Source: an uncultured Oscillospiraceae bacterium (lineage in GTDB: Bacteria > Bacillota > Clostridia > Oscillospirales > Oscillospiraceae). Taken from it: a stretch of 43,273 bases of DNA. A program made the position numbers and the translations under genes. Location: positions 1-43,273 of the forward strand of contig CAJTOM010000013.1 in NCBI GenBank assembly GCA_910577915.1, read 5' to 3'. Under the pieces are notes generated by a model, which saw only the letters and a list, made by a program, of their open reading frames with translations, did no database searches and had not been told where the DNA came from. Positions 8,573 through 16,855 of this stretch are shown piece after piece; position 1 is the stretch's first letter, and every line of letters begins with the position of its first letter.

Positions 8573-8601
8573 TTGACAAGCGGAGAGAAAATGGGTATAA
8601 T
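8573..8601 (+). promoter_or_regulatory. Consensus sigma-A promoter of rpsU
   Basis: TTGACA, 17 bp, TATAAT: both boxes match the consensus perfectly. Transcription would start near 8608, giving a leader of about 70 nt that includes a GTATCC/GGATAC hairpin. Confidence 0.9.
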
Positions 8602-8677
8602 CGACTCTGTTAAGCCAATGAATGGCCCTAGAGAGTATCCTGGATGAAGCCGGATACATCGGAGGGAGGGAAGATAG

Positions 8678-8863
8678 ATGTCTGAAGTTCATGTCAAGGA
8701 AAATGAGTCTCTGGACAGCGCCTTGAAGCGTTTCAAGCGCAGTTGTGCCAAGGCTGGCGTTCTGGCTGAGGTTCGCCGCAGGGAGCATTACGAGAGCCCC
8801 AGCGTGAAGCGCCGCAAGAAGTCTGAGGCAGCTCGCAAGAATCGCAACAAGCGGTACTATTGA
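8678..8863 (+). CDS. rpsU: 30S ribosomal protein S21
   Basis: Small basic ribosomal protein of 61 residues that binds the 30S platform and helps initiation. Sequence landmarks are ESLDSALKRFKR near the N-terminus, REHYESPSVKRRKKSEAARK and the strongly basic C-terminal tail ending RNKRYY. GGAGGGAGG precedes the ATG. It is monocistronic, between its own consensus promoter and a strong terminator. Confidence 0.98.
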   Translation: MSEVHVKENESLDSALKRFKRSCAKAGVLAEVRRREHYESPSVKRRKKSEAARKNRNKRYY

Positions 8864-8885
8864 TGATCTGCCGTCTCAGAAAATA

Positions 8886-8922
8886 AACAGCGCCCGGACA
8901 ATGTCCGGGCGCTGTTTTATTT
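8886..8922. terminator. Bidirectional terminator between rpsU and the glycosyltransferase
   Basis: A long GC-rich stem (AACAGCGCCCGGACA with its complement at 8902-8916) followed by TTTATTT on the plus strand and by TTTATTT on the minus strand, serving both converging genes. Confidence 0.88.
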
Positions 8923-8946
8923 GCGGGGCCCCGTGCCCCCGGGCGC

Positions 8947-10170
8947 TCATCTGCGCTGGCGGGACACAGATTGGCGGGCGCAGGCCTGGCCGCTGTGGGC
9001 CACCTGACGCCACTGCTTGGTGTCGTGGAAGAGGGAGATCACCTGGAGGGGCAGCCAGGAGGCCATGAAGACGGGGAAGAGGAGGATGGCCCTGGTCATC
9101 CCCTGGAGGGCGTAGCCGCCCAGCAGGCACAGGAGCACCCCCAGCGCCATGCCGCCCACCCAGTACAGCCCCACGCCGCAGGCGGAGAGCAGAAGGCCGG
9201 AGGCGTCGCCGGACGCCGCGCCGGCGATGACCGCACAGGCCAGCAGCAGCCCCGACACCGCCTGGGTGAAGGGGGCCAGCAGGAACATGGTCAGATCCCA
9301 GCGGAGCAGGGGGCGGGGAACTCCGCCGCGCCAGAGCCTGGGCACCTCCTGCTTGGCCACCTGCATGACGCCGCTGCACCACCGCTGGCGCTGGCGCAGG
9401 GACAGGCGGAAGCTGTTGGGCTCCTCGTCGTAGTTGACCGCGTCGGGCACCCAGTGGACCCGGTACCCCGCGCGGGCGCACTGGGCGGCAAACTCGGCGT
9501 CCTCGGCGATGGTGGTGGTATTCCAGCCGCCCAGCGTCTCCAGCACCTCCCGGCGGAAGGCAAAGCCGCTGCCCACCAGCTTGGCGGACAGGCCGCAGGC
9601 CGCCCGGGGGCGGTTCCAGATCAGATCGAAGATCACGTTGTATAGGCCGTAGCAGCCCGCCACGCCGCTGGCGGACGGGTTTCCGGCGCGGGTGCGGGAT
9701 TTGCAGACCATGGCCCCGGCGGCAAAGGCGTCATTCAGGCGGGCCAGGTAGTCTTGCTGCAGGGTGTTGTCCGCGTCAAACACCAGGAAGGCGTCGTATG
9801 AGCGGTCCCGCAGCTGGGAGAAGGCCTGGTGAAGGGCATCCCCTTTACAGGATACGGGGCCCAGGCAGTGCAGAATCTCTGCGCCGGCAGCGGAAGCGGC
9901 CGCCTCCGTGTAGTCGGTGCAGTTGTTGGGGACCACGAATACATCCCGCAGATGGGCAGGATAGTCCTGCTGGAGGACGCTGTAGATCAGGTCCCCGATG
10001 ACCGCCTCCTCGTTCCGGGCGGCCACCACGACGGCAAAGCGCGTTTGGGGCGCGGCAGAGGGGTAACGCTTCCGCCGCACCAGCGCGAAGGCGGCCACCG
10101 CCGCAAAGTAGAGGGTAAAGATCTTCAGACACAGGGACAGAACAAAACATATGACATTCAGGTATTCCAT
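8947..10170 (-). CDS. Family 2 glycosyltransferase, membrane-associated
   Basis: Predicted processive-type GT2 enzyme, 407 residues from the ATG at 10170, chosen because GGAAGGAG lies just upstream. A hydrophobic N-terminal segment (about 2-28) precedes the GT-A domain with FAVVVAARNEEAVIG, the metal-binding FDADN, a donor-site EDAEFAAQC and the acceptor motif QRQRW. At least three transmembrane helices follow in the C-terminal third. This layout resembles N-acetylglucosaminyltransferases that synthesise surface polysaccharide, but the sugar cannot be named. It ends against the rpsU terminator. A candidate binding site for the adjacent response regulator lies about 100 bp upstream. Confidence 0.88.
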   Translation of the reverse strand: MEYLNVICFVLSLCLKIFTLYFAAVAAFALVRRKRYPSAAPQTRFAVVVAARNEEAVIGDLIYSVLQQDYPAHLRDVFVVPNNCTDYTEAAASAAGAEILHCLGPVSCKGDALHQAFSQLRDRSYDAFLVFDADNTLQQDYLARLNDAFAAGAMVCKSRTRAGNPSASGVAGCYGLYNVIFDLIWNRPRAACGLSAKLVGSGFAFRREVLETLGGWNTTTIAEDAEFAAQCARAGYRVHWVPDAVNYDEEPNSFRLSLRQRQRWCSGVMQVAKQEVPRLWRGGVPRPLLRWDLTMFLLAPFTQAVSGLLLACAVIAGAASGDASGLLLSACGVGLYWVGGMALGVLLCLLGGYALQGMTRAILLFPVFMASWLPLQVISLFHDTKQWRQVAHSGQACARQSVSRQRR

Positions 10171-10268
10171 GGCACGTCTCCTTCCCATCACACAGGTAAT
10201 GATACCCTTGGGCGGCTGTGGATATAAGGAGCATACCAAAGATTTTTTAAGTTGGGAGCGGGGGAAAT

Positions 10269-10285
10269 ATTAAGGTTTCCTTAAT
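10269..10285. promoter_or_regulatory. Palindromic CTTAAT site upstream of the glycosyltransferase
   Basis: ATTAAG, five bases, CTTAAT: an inverted pair of the hexamer that is directly repeated in front of the response regulator gene. A further minus-strand CTTAAA lies at 10246-10251. It may be a target of the OmpR-type regulator at 10749. Confidence 0.4.
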
Positions 10286-10348
10286 GGGGCGAACAGCGCG
10301 CTGACATGATATGTAAAGCCTGCCGGAGGGCAGGCTGAAATCTGGAGC

Positions 10349-10585
10349 TCAGCAGCAGTGGGACGCGCGGCGGATTCGGTCTGCGGAGATCTGGGGCGGG
10401 ATGCTGAGGGTCATGGCGCCGTTGTACTCGATGACCACCCGCTCACAGGGGCAGAAGCAGCAGGACTGGCTGGTGTTGACCAGCACCTCCTGGTCCGTGC
10501 TGAGGTCGCGGACCAAAAGCTGGTCGCACATGACCTCCAGTATGCAGGCCTCCATGACGGCGGCCGGGGCGGGGATGTTCTCCAT
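10349..10585 (-). CDS. Small cysteine-rich hypothetical protein
   Basis: A 78-residue protein I do not recognise. The start chosen is the second of two in-frame ATGs (10585), because GGAGGTG lies 6 bases before it while the first ATG overlaps that ribosome site. It carries a CCFCPC cluster, single cysteines near the N-terminus, and a C-terminal HCC. It has no signal peptide and no transmembrane helix. The middle reads as short beta strands (CDQLLVRDLSTDQEVLVNTS). A weak hairpin (GCCTGCC/GGCAGGC, 10318-10334) follows it. It lies between the glycosyltransferase and the divergent two-component system, so it may share the CTTAAT-box control region. Metal or redox binding is possible but unproven. 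Confidence 0.6.
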   Translation of the reverse strand: MENIPAPAAVMEACILEVMCDQLLVRDLSTDQEVLVNTSQSCCFCPCERVVIEYNGAMTLSIPPQISADRIRRASHCC

Positions 10586-10659
10586 TGTGTTCACCTCCAT
10601 GTGCCGGTATGCACCATCCTATGCCCGCTGCGGCGGGGAGGTGAGGGGGGAGGGGAAAT

Positions 10660-10715
10660 CTTAATTGCACCTTAATATTCCGGCCCTTTATTCTTAAATA
10701 AAATTGTGCTACAAT
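10660..10715 (+). promoter_or_regulatory. Response-regulator promoter with 11-bp phased CTTAAT repeats
   Basis: CTTAAT occurs at 10660 and 10671 and CTTAAA at 10693, so the spacings are 11 and 22 bp, one and two helical turns. An extended -10 box (TGCTACAAT, hexamer 10710-10715) follows, without a good -35. Phased direct repeats next to a poor -35 are typical of OmpR/PhoB-type activator sites, suggesting autoregulation. Confidence 0.6.
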
Positions 10716-10748
10716 GGAAAATGGAACAGAAAGTGGGGGAGATCTGAT

Positions 10749-11435
10749 ATGGCCAATATTTTGATCTGCGACGACGAACGGGACATCGTCTCTGCTCTGA
10801 AGATTTACCTGTCCTCGGAGGGCTACACCCTCTTTGAGGCCTATACCGGCCGGGAGGCACTGGAGATCGCCCGGAAAAACGAGCTCCATCTGGTCCTCAT
10901 GGACATCATGATGCCCGAGATGGATGGCATCTCTGCCACCGCCAAGCTGCGGGAGGAGTACAACGTACCCATTATCCTCCTCACCGCCAAGAGTGAGGAC
11001 ACCGACAAGGTACTGGGGCTCAACGTGGGCGCCGACGACTACATCACCAAGCCCTTCAATCCCATCGAGGTCCTGGCGAGGGTGCGCAGCCAGCTTCGGC
11101 GGTACACCTCCCTGGGTGGGATGGAGCAGAAGCCCAGCAAGCTGGTGATCGGCGGCATCTCTCTGGACGACGAGACCAAGGCCGTCACGGTGGACGGTGA
11201 GAACGTGAACCTGACGCCCATCGAGTACAACATCCTGCTGCTGCTGATGCGCCACCCGGGACGGGTATACTCCTCCTCCCAGATCTATGAGCAGGTGTGG
11301 AATGAGACCGCCTTCGGCTCCGAGGGGGCGGTAGCGGTGCACATCCGGCATCTGCGGGAGAAGCTGGAAATTGACCCCTCCAATCCGCGCTACCTGAAGG
11401 TTGTGTGGGGACTGGGATATAAGATGGAACCCTGA
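10749..11435 (+). CDS. OmpR/PhoB-family response regulator
   Basis: DNA-binding two-component regulator of 228 residues from the ATG at 10749 (GGGGGAG upstream); a longer reading frame starting at 10704 runs through the promoter. Receiver domain: acidic pair Asp8-Asp9, phosphorylation site Asp52 in LVLMDIMMPEMDG, Thr80 in ILLTAKSED and Lys102 in YITKPF. The C-terminal winged helix ends in the usual HIRHLREKLE...VWGLGYKME. It resembles VanR and other cell-envelope regulators. The sensor kinase follows 43 bp later. Direct CTTAAT repeats in its own promoter suggest autoregulation. The signal is unknown. Confidence 0.95.
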   Translation: MANILICDDERDIVSALKIYLSSEGYTLFEAYTGREALEIARKNELHLVLMDIMMPEMDGISATAKLREEYNVPIILLTAKSEDTDKVLGLNVGADDYITKPFNPIEVLARVRSQLRRYTSLGGMEQKPSKLVIGGISLDDETKAVTVDGENVNLTPIEYNILLLLMRHPGRVYSSSQIYEQVWNETAFGSEGAVAVHIRHLREKLEIDPSNPRYLKVVWGLGYKMEP

Positions 11436-11478
11436 CGGACGCCGCCGCCGGGGATGGTATGAGAAAGTAGGGATCGAT

Positions 11479-13362
11479 ATGGATGGAAAAAAGGACCTCC
11501 GGCAGAATATATGGGCAAAGTTTACCGCAATTGTACTCTTTTTTGCAGCAGCGGCGGCGGCGGGGATCGGTACCTTCGCCGTGATCTACATCAGCTGCGG
11601 CTACGGAACAGCCCCCTCCTTTCAGGATGACCCGCTGTGCAAAAACGGCATGTCCCGCGCTATGAACTGGGCGCTGGACTACGTCCTCACAGAGAAGGAG
11701 GATTATGACTACTGGGTGCACTCCGCCCAGTTTGAGCTGGAGCGGACCGCCGGCTTTTCCGCCCAAGTCTACGGCGAGGACGGCGCGCTGATCGGTGGCT
11801 GGGGCGAGGTTCCCGGCGAGACGTCCACTCTCGCTGCGGCTGAGGCGACCTACCGCTATGCGCAGGGGACCTTTACCGTCAAGGGCTATGTCTCCATGGA
11901 CCTGCCTGCTGGCAGCAACTTTGCCGTGCGTCAGGGCATGTATATGCGCCTGCGGGCTCTGCCCTTCGGCGTCACCGTTTTGCTGACGGTGCTGCTGTAT
12001 GTCCTGGCTCTGGCGGCGCTGGTGTTCCTCTTCTGCGCCGCCGGACACAAGGCGGGGAGGGAGGGCATCTCCCTGAACTGGCAGGACCGGATTCCCCTGG
12101 ACCTGTACCTGCTGCTGGCTATGGGCTTATTGGGCCTGGCGACGACCCCGGCCATGAGCGTGAACGGCGGGCCCATGGCGCTGGAGATCGCCTCCCTGTG
12201 CCTCACGATTTTTCTGTGCGCGGCGGTGTCCCTGGCTGCGCTGCTGACCCTGGCGGCCCGGTTCAAGCGGGGCAAGTGGTGGCGCAACACCCTCTGCTGG
12301 CGGCTGTACCGCTGGTGCGCGCGGATGTGGAAGCGGTGCTGGCGGGCCTTCGCGGAGCTGGTGCGCATTCTGCCCCTGACCTGGCGGGCCATTCTGGCGG
12401 CGCTGTGCGTGCTGGGCGGGCAGTCGCTGCTGTCCCTGCTGATCGTGGAGACCTATTCTGAGGGCTTTTTCTTCTTCCTGGTGATGGCGGCGCTGGACGC
12501 GGCTCTGGTGGCGGGGGCGGCATGGCTGTCCCTCCAGCTCCAGCAGGTCCGGGACATGGGGGCGGCCCTGGCCGCCGGGGATCTGGAGGCCCAGCTGGAC
12601 ACGGAGAAGATGTACTTCGACGTAAAGCGCCACGCCGAGGACCTCAACGCCATCGGCGTGGGCATGAACAAGGCGGTGGAGCAGCGCCTGAAGAGCGAGC
12701 GGCTGAAAACCGAGCTCATCACCAACGTCTCCCACGACATCAAGACCCCGCTGACCAGCATCGTCAGCTACGTGGATCTGCTGAAAAAAGAGGAGCTGTC
12801 CCCCACCGCCGGGGAGTACGTGGCGGTGCTGGACCGGCAGTCCCGGCGGCTGAAAAAGCTGACGGAGGACTTGGTGGAGGCCAGCAAGGCGTCCACCGGC
12901 AACATCGCCGTCCAGCTGGAACCCATTGTGGTCAACGAGATTATTCATCAGGCCGTAGGGGACTACGACGAGAAGCTGGCCGCCGGAAGGCTGGAGGTCA
13001 TCGTCAACACCTACGAGGGCAACCTGATGGCATTGGCGGACGGACGGCTGCTGTGGCGGGTGCTGGACAATCTGCTCAGCAACGTGTGCAAGTACGCCAT
13101 GGCCGGCACACGGGTCTATGTGGATCTCATCGCCAGGGACGGCCATGTGGTCCTGTCCATAAAGAACATCTCTCGGGATCCGCTGAATATCAGCGCCGAT
13201 GAGCTGATGGAGCGCTTTGTCCGGGGTGACGCCTCTCGTCACACCGAGGGCAGCGGGCTGGGGCTGAACATCGCCAAGAGCTTTATGGATCTGATGGGCG
13301 GCGGGTTCGCCCTGAGCGTTGACGGGGATCTGTTCAAGGCGGAGCTGACATTGAGGGCGTAA
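11479..13362 (+). CDS. Membrane sensor histidine kinase
   Basis: Partner kinase of the upstream regulator, 627 residues from the ATG at 11479. The ribosome site (AGTAGGGA) is weak, so translation may be coupled to the regulator. A first transmembrane helix at about 16-36 precedes an extracytoplasmic domain of about 130 residues, then several more helices (roughly 165-345). A HAMP-like linker leads to the dimerisation domain with phospho-acceptor His419 in NVSHDIKTPLTSI. The ATPase domain has DNLLSNVCKYA (N box) and GSGLGLNIAKS (G box). The DHp-proximal E-K-T layout is like VanS-type kinases, but the multi-helix input region is distinct. A shared terminator follows. Confidence 0.93.
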   Translation: MDGKKDLRQNIWAKFTAIVLFFAAAAAAGIGTFAVIYISCGYGTAPSFQDDPLCKNGMSRAMNWALDYVLTEKEDYDYWVHSAQFELERTAGFSAQVYGEDGALIGGWGEVPGETSTLAAAEATYRYAQGTFTVKGYVSMDLPAGSNFAVRQGMYMRLRALPFGVTVLLTVLLYVLALAALVFLFCAAGHKAGREGISLNWQDRIPLDLYLLLAMGLLGLATTPAMSVNGGPMALEIASLCLTIFLCAAVSLAALLTLAARFKRGKWWRNTLCWRLYRWCARMWKRCWRAFAELVRILPLTWRAILAALCVLGGQSLLSLLIVETYSEGFFFFLVMAALDAALVAGAAWLSLQLQQVRDMGAALAAGDLEAQLDTEKMYFDVKRHAEDLNAIGVGMNKAVEQRLKSERLKTELITNVSHDIKTPLTSIVSYVDLLKKEELSPTAGEYVAVLDRQSRRLKKLTEDLVEASKASTGNIAVQLEPIVVNEIIHQAVGDYDEKLAAGRLEVIVNTYEGNLMALADGRLLWRVLDNLLSNVCKYAMAGTRVYVDLIARDGHVVLSIKNISRDPLNISADELMERFVRGDASRHTEGSGLGLNIAKSFMDLMGGGFALSVDGDLFKAELTLRA

Positions 13363-13373
13363 CAGAAAAGGGA

Positions 13374-13408
13374 GAGGGCCTCGGACATCGGTCCGGGGCC
13401 CTCTTTTC
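13374..13408. terminator. Bidirectional terminator between the kinase and adhE
   Basis: GAGGGCC-T-CGGAC pairs with GTCCG-G-GGCCCTC across an ATCG loop. TTTTCC follows on the plus strand, and CCCTTTTCTG follows on the minus strand. Confidence 0.85.
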
Positions 13409-13423
13409 CTGCAGGAGTGTAAA

Positions 13424-16027
13424 TTATTTGCCGTAGTAGGCCTTCAGATACATCTCCTTGATCTCGCTCATCAGCGGGTAGCGGGGGTTCGCGCCGGTGC
13501 ACTGGTCGTCAAAGGCCTGCTCCACCATGGCGTCCAGGGTATCCAGGAAGTGCTTCTCGTCCACGCCGTAGTCCTTGATGCACTTCTTGATGCCCACTGC
13601 CTCCTTGAGGGCCTCGATCTTCTCGATGAGCTTCTTCACAGCCTCCTCGTCGCTCTTGGCGCTGACGCCGCAGAAGCGGGCGCACTCGGCGTAGCGGGCC
13701 ATAGTGTGGGGGTACTGGTACTGGGAGAAGGTGCCCATCTTGGGGGGGCACTCGGCAGAGTTGTAGTCCACCACCAGACTGATCAGCAGAGCGTTGGCCA
13801 CGCCGTGGGGCAGGTGGTGGAAGGCGCCCAGCTTGTGGGCCATCGAGTGGCACACGCCCAGGAAGGCGTTGGCGAAGGCCATGCCCGCCATGCAGGAGGC
13901 GTCGGCCATCTTCTGCCGGGCCTCCAGATCCGTGCCGTCATTGTAGGCCCGGGGCAGGTAGTCGAAGACGTTCTTCATAGCCTTCAGGGCGATGCCGTCG
14001 GTGTAGTCGGTGGCCATAACGGAGGCGTAGGCCTCCAGAGCGTGGGTCAGCACGTCCACGCCGCTGGCGCTGGTGAGGCCCTTGGGCTGGCTCATCATGT
14101 TGTCCACGTCCACAATGGCCATGTTGGGCAGCAGCTCGTAGTCCGCCAGGGGGTACTTCACGCCGCTCTCCTGGTCGGTGATGACGGCGAAGGGAGTCAC
14201 CTCGCTGCCGGTGCCGGAGGAGGTGGGGATGGCTACAAAGTAGGCCTTTTCGCCCATCTTGGGGAAGGTGTACACCCTCTTGCGGATGTCCACAAAGCGC
14301 ATGGCCAGATCCTGGAAGTCCACCTCCGGGTGCTCGTACATCACCCACATGATCTTGCCCGCGTCCATGGCGGACCCGCCGCCCAGGGCGATGATGGTGT
14401 CCGGCTGGAAGGCGGCCATGACCTTGGCGCCCTCCTGGGCGTTGGCGAGGGTGGGGTCGGGCTGGACGTTGGAAAAGACGGTGTAGGTGATACCCAGCTC
14501 ATCAAGCTTGTCGGTGATGGGCTTGGTGTAGCCGTTCTGGTAGAGGAAGGAGTCGGTGACGATAAAGGCCTTTTTCTTGCCCATCACGTCCCGCAGCTCG
14601 TTGAGGGCCACGGGCATGCAGCCCTTCTTGAAATAGACCTTCTGGGGGGTGCGGAACCAGAGCATGTTCTCTCTCCTCTCGGCTACGGATTTGATGTTGA
14701 GCAGGTGCATGGGGCCCACGTTCTCGCTGACGGAGTTCCCGCCCCAGGAGCCGCAGCCCAGGGTCAGGGAGGGGCGCAGCTTGAAGTTGTAGAGATCGCC
14801 GATGCCGCCGTGGCTGGAGGGGGTGTTGACCACCACCCGGCAGGCCTTCATGGCGCTGACAAACTGGTTGTACCGGTCGGTGCGGCTGGTGTCGATGTAG
14901 AGGGAGGCGGTGTGGCCGATGCCACCGTCCTCCACCAGCTTTTCCGCGTTGGCGACGGCCTGGTCGAAGGTCTTGGCGCGGTACATGGCCAGCACGGGGG
15001 AGAGCTTCTCGTGGGCGAAGGGCTCGCTGACGTCCACGCTCTCCACCTCGCCGATGAGAATTTTCGTGGCGGGGTCCACGCTGACGCCGGCCATCTCGGC
15101 GATCCTGGCGGCGCTCTGCCCCACGATCTTGGCGTTGAGGGCGCCGTTGATGAGGATGACCTCCCGGACCTTATCCAGCTCCTTGCCCTTGAGGAAGTGG
15201 CAGCCGCGGAGGGCGAACTCCTTTTTCACCTCGTCGTAGATGCTGTCCATGACGGTGACGGACTGCTCGCTGGCGCAGATCATGCCGTTGTCGAAGGTCT
15301 TGGAGTGGATGATGGAGCTGACAGCCATCCGGATATCAGCGCTGTCGTCAATGACTACAGGGACGTTGCCCGCGCCCACGCCCACGGCGGGCTTGCCGGA
15401 GGAGTAGGCAGCCTTCACCATACCGGGGCCGCCAGTGGCCAGGATGATGTCCGCGTCCCGCATGACCTGGTTGGTCAGCTCCAGGGAGGGGGCGTCGATC
15501 CAGCCGATGATGTCCGCGGGTGCGCCGGCCTTGACGGCGGCGTTCAGAACGATCCGGGCGGCCTCGATGGTGCAGCCCTTGGCCCTGGGGTGGGGGGAGA
15601 AGATGATGGCGTTGCGGGTCTTCAGGGCGATGAGGGCCTTGAAGATGGCGGTGGAGGTGGGGTTGGTGGTGGGGATGACGGCGGCGATGAGGCCCACGGG
15701 CTCGGCGATCTTCTTGAAGCCGAAGGCCTTGTCCTCCTCGACGACCCCGCAGGTCTTCATGTGCTTATAGGCGTTGTAGATGTACTCGGCGGCGTAGTGG
15801 TTCTTGATGACCTTGTCCTCCACCACGCCCATGCCCGTCTCCGCAACGGCCATCTTGGCCAGAGGAATACGCTGGCGGTTGGCAGCCTTGGCGGCTTCGA
15901 AGAAGATGCGGTCCACCTGCTCCTGGGAGAAGGCGGCGAAGGCGCGCTGCGCCTGACGCATGGCGTCCATCTTGGCGGCAAGGGCCTCGGCGGTGTCGAT
16001 CAGAGCGGAAATGTTGTGATCAGCCAT
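13424..16027 (-). CDS. adhE: Bifunctional acetaldehyde-CoA/alcohol dehydrogenase
   Basis: Cytosolic fermentative enzyme that reduces acetyl-CoA to acetaldehyde and then ethanol, reoxidising two NADH. The 867-residue length is full size. The N-terminal aldehyde dehydrogenase domain (about 1-440) has the thiolate Cys251 in GMICASEQS. The C-terminal iron-dependent alcohol dehydrogenase domain (about 455-867) has IALGGGSAMDAGK and the iron-ligand region CHSMAHKLGAFHHLPHG. These proteins assemble into spirosome filaments. It is monocistronic with a consensus promoter at 16092-16120 that overlaps a Rex-like operator, which fits NADH-dependent derepression. Confidence 0.98.
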   Translation of the reverse strand: MADHNISALIDTAEALAAKMDAMRQAQRAFAAFSQEQVDRIFFEAAKAANRQRIPLAKMAVAETGMGVVEDKVIKNHYAAEYIYNAYKHMKTCGVVEEDKAFGFKKIAEPVGLIAAVIPTTNPTSTAIFKALIALKTRNAIIFSPHPRAKGCTIEAARIVLNAAVKAGAPADIIGWIDAPSLELTNQVMRDADIILATGGPGMVKAAYSSGKPAVGVGAGNVPVVIDDSADIRMAVSSIIHSKTFDNGMICASEQSVTVMDSIYDEVKKEFALRGCHFLKGKELDKVREVILINGALNAKIVGQSAARIAEMAGVSVDPATKILIGEVESVDVSEPFAHEKLSPVLAMYRAKTFDQAVANAEKLVEDGGIGHTASLYIDTSRTDRYNQFVSAMKACRVVVNTPSSHGGIGDLYNFKLRPSLTLGCGSWGGNSVSENVGPMHLLNIKSVAERRENMLWFRTPQKVYFKKGCMPVALNELRDVMGKKKAFIVTDSFLYQNGYTKPITDKLDELGITYTVFSNVQPDPTLANAQEGAKVMAAFQPDTIIALGGGSAMDAGKIMWVMYEHPEVDFQDLAMRFVDIRKRVYTFPKMGEKAYFVAIPTSSGTGSEVTPFAVITDQESGVKYPLADYELLPNMAIVDVDNMMSQPKGLTSASGVDVLTHALEAYASVMATDYTDGIALKAMKNVFDYLPRAYNDGTDLEARQKMADASCMAGMAFANAFLGVCHSMAHKLGAFHHLPHGVANALLISLVVDYNSAECPPKMGTFSQYQYPHTMARYAECARFCGVSAKSDEEAVKKLIEKIEALKEAVGIKKCIKDYGVDEKHFLDTLDAMVEQAFDDQCTGANPRYPLMSEIKEMYLKAYYGK

Positions 16028-16091
16028 ATGTAGATTCCTCCATTCATGTCTTGGCGAGCCTTGTGAATGATTTAACGATCTGACTATGGTC

Positions 16092-16120
16092 AGTATACGC
16101 TCTTGTTAAAGTTTTGTCAA
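16092..16120 (-). promoter_or_regulatory. adhE promoter with overlapping Rex-like operator
   Basis: Minus-strand TTGACA, 17 bp, TATACT. Across the -35 box lies TTGTTAA-AGTT-TTGTCAA (16103-16120 on the plus strand), which matches the Rex consensus TTGTTAA-N4-TTAACAA perfectly in one half and in five of seven positions in the other. Rex is the NADH/NAD sensor that commonly represses adhE in Firmicutes. Confidence 0.75.
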
Positions 16121-16236
16121 TAGGCGCGGCAAAAATATTTTGACGGTTTGGGGGAGAGGACTGGCGCACGCGGCAGCCTGACGGGGAACAATGCGCTCTG
16201 TCCGCGCATACACTGTGCGGAAGGGGGGATCTCTCT

Positions 16237-16764
16237 ATGGACAATTTGCAGCCCAGACTGCTCCCGTACAACAGGACGGCGGCGGTGCAGTACGCCCGGC
16301 GGTGGGCTTACGGCAGAAATCCGGCATTTTATGACTACGAGCACATCGGCGGGGACTGCACCAATTTTGCCTCCCAGTGCGTCTACGCGGGCAGCGGGGT
16401 GATGAACTACACCAAGGACCTGGGGTGGTACTACATTAGCGCCAACAACAAGGCCCCCGCCTGGACGGGGGTGGCGTATTTTTACAACTTTATGACGCGG
16501 ACGGCGGAGAGCGTGGGGCCCGTGGCCCAGGCGGCATCGATCGAACAGCTGCTGCCCGGCGACGTGGTGCAGCTCTCCTTTGACGGGAAAAACTGGAACC
16601 ACTCGCCGATTGTGGTGCACCTGCTCCGCCAGCCGGCCCTTCAGCCCGCCGACGTGCTCATCGCCGCCCACAGCTACGACGCGGACAACCGGCCGCTGAG
16701 CACCTACGACTACCGGGACATCCGCTTTCTCCACTTCACCGGGGTGCGGAAAGTGACCGAGTAG
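16237..16764 (+). CDS. Amidase_6 (putative amidase) domain protein
   Basis: A 175-residue protein matching the Amidase_6 pattern: N-terminal AVQYARRWAYGRNPAFYDYEHIGGDCTNFASQC read in segments, with the probable nucleophile Cys in GGDCTNFASQ, and a downstream His in HSPIVVHLLR. Relatives are cysteine peptidase/amidase-like (NlpC/P60-like fold) proteins, often at the end of longer secreted proteins; here the domain stands alone with no signal peptide, so it is probably cytosolic or delivered to the spore. AAGGGGGGA lies before the ATG. It reads away from adhE and has about 90 bp to the next gene on the same strand. Confidence 0.85.
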   Translation: MDNLQPRLLPYNRTAAVQYARRWAYGRNPAFYDYEHIGGDCTNFASQCVYAGSGVMNYTKDLGWYYISANNKAPAWTGVAYFYNFMTRTAESVGPVAQAASIEQLLPGDVVQLSFDGKNWNHSPIVVHLLRQPALQPADVLIAAHSYDADNRPLSTYDYRDIRFLHFTGVRKVTE

Positions 16765-16855
16765 GGGAGAGGGTGCCGTGAAGCCGTGGGGCGGCTTGCA
16801 AATTTGGGGGAAATATGGTATGCTTCCATAAAAAGAAGGCGCGGAGGAGTGCGGC

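Noticed and set aside
13550..16033. An 827-codon plus-strand frame opposite adhE
   Set aside because: It is a shadow of adhE; the H, G, V, L repeats follow from the complementary codons.
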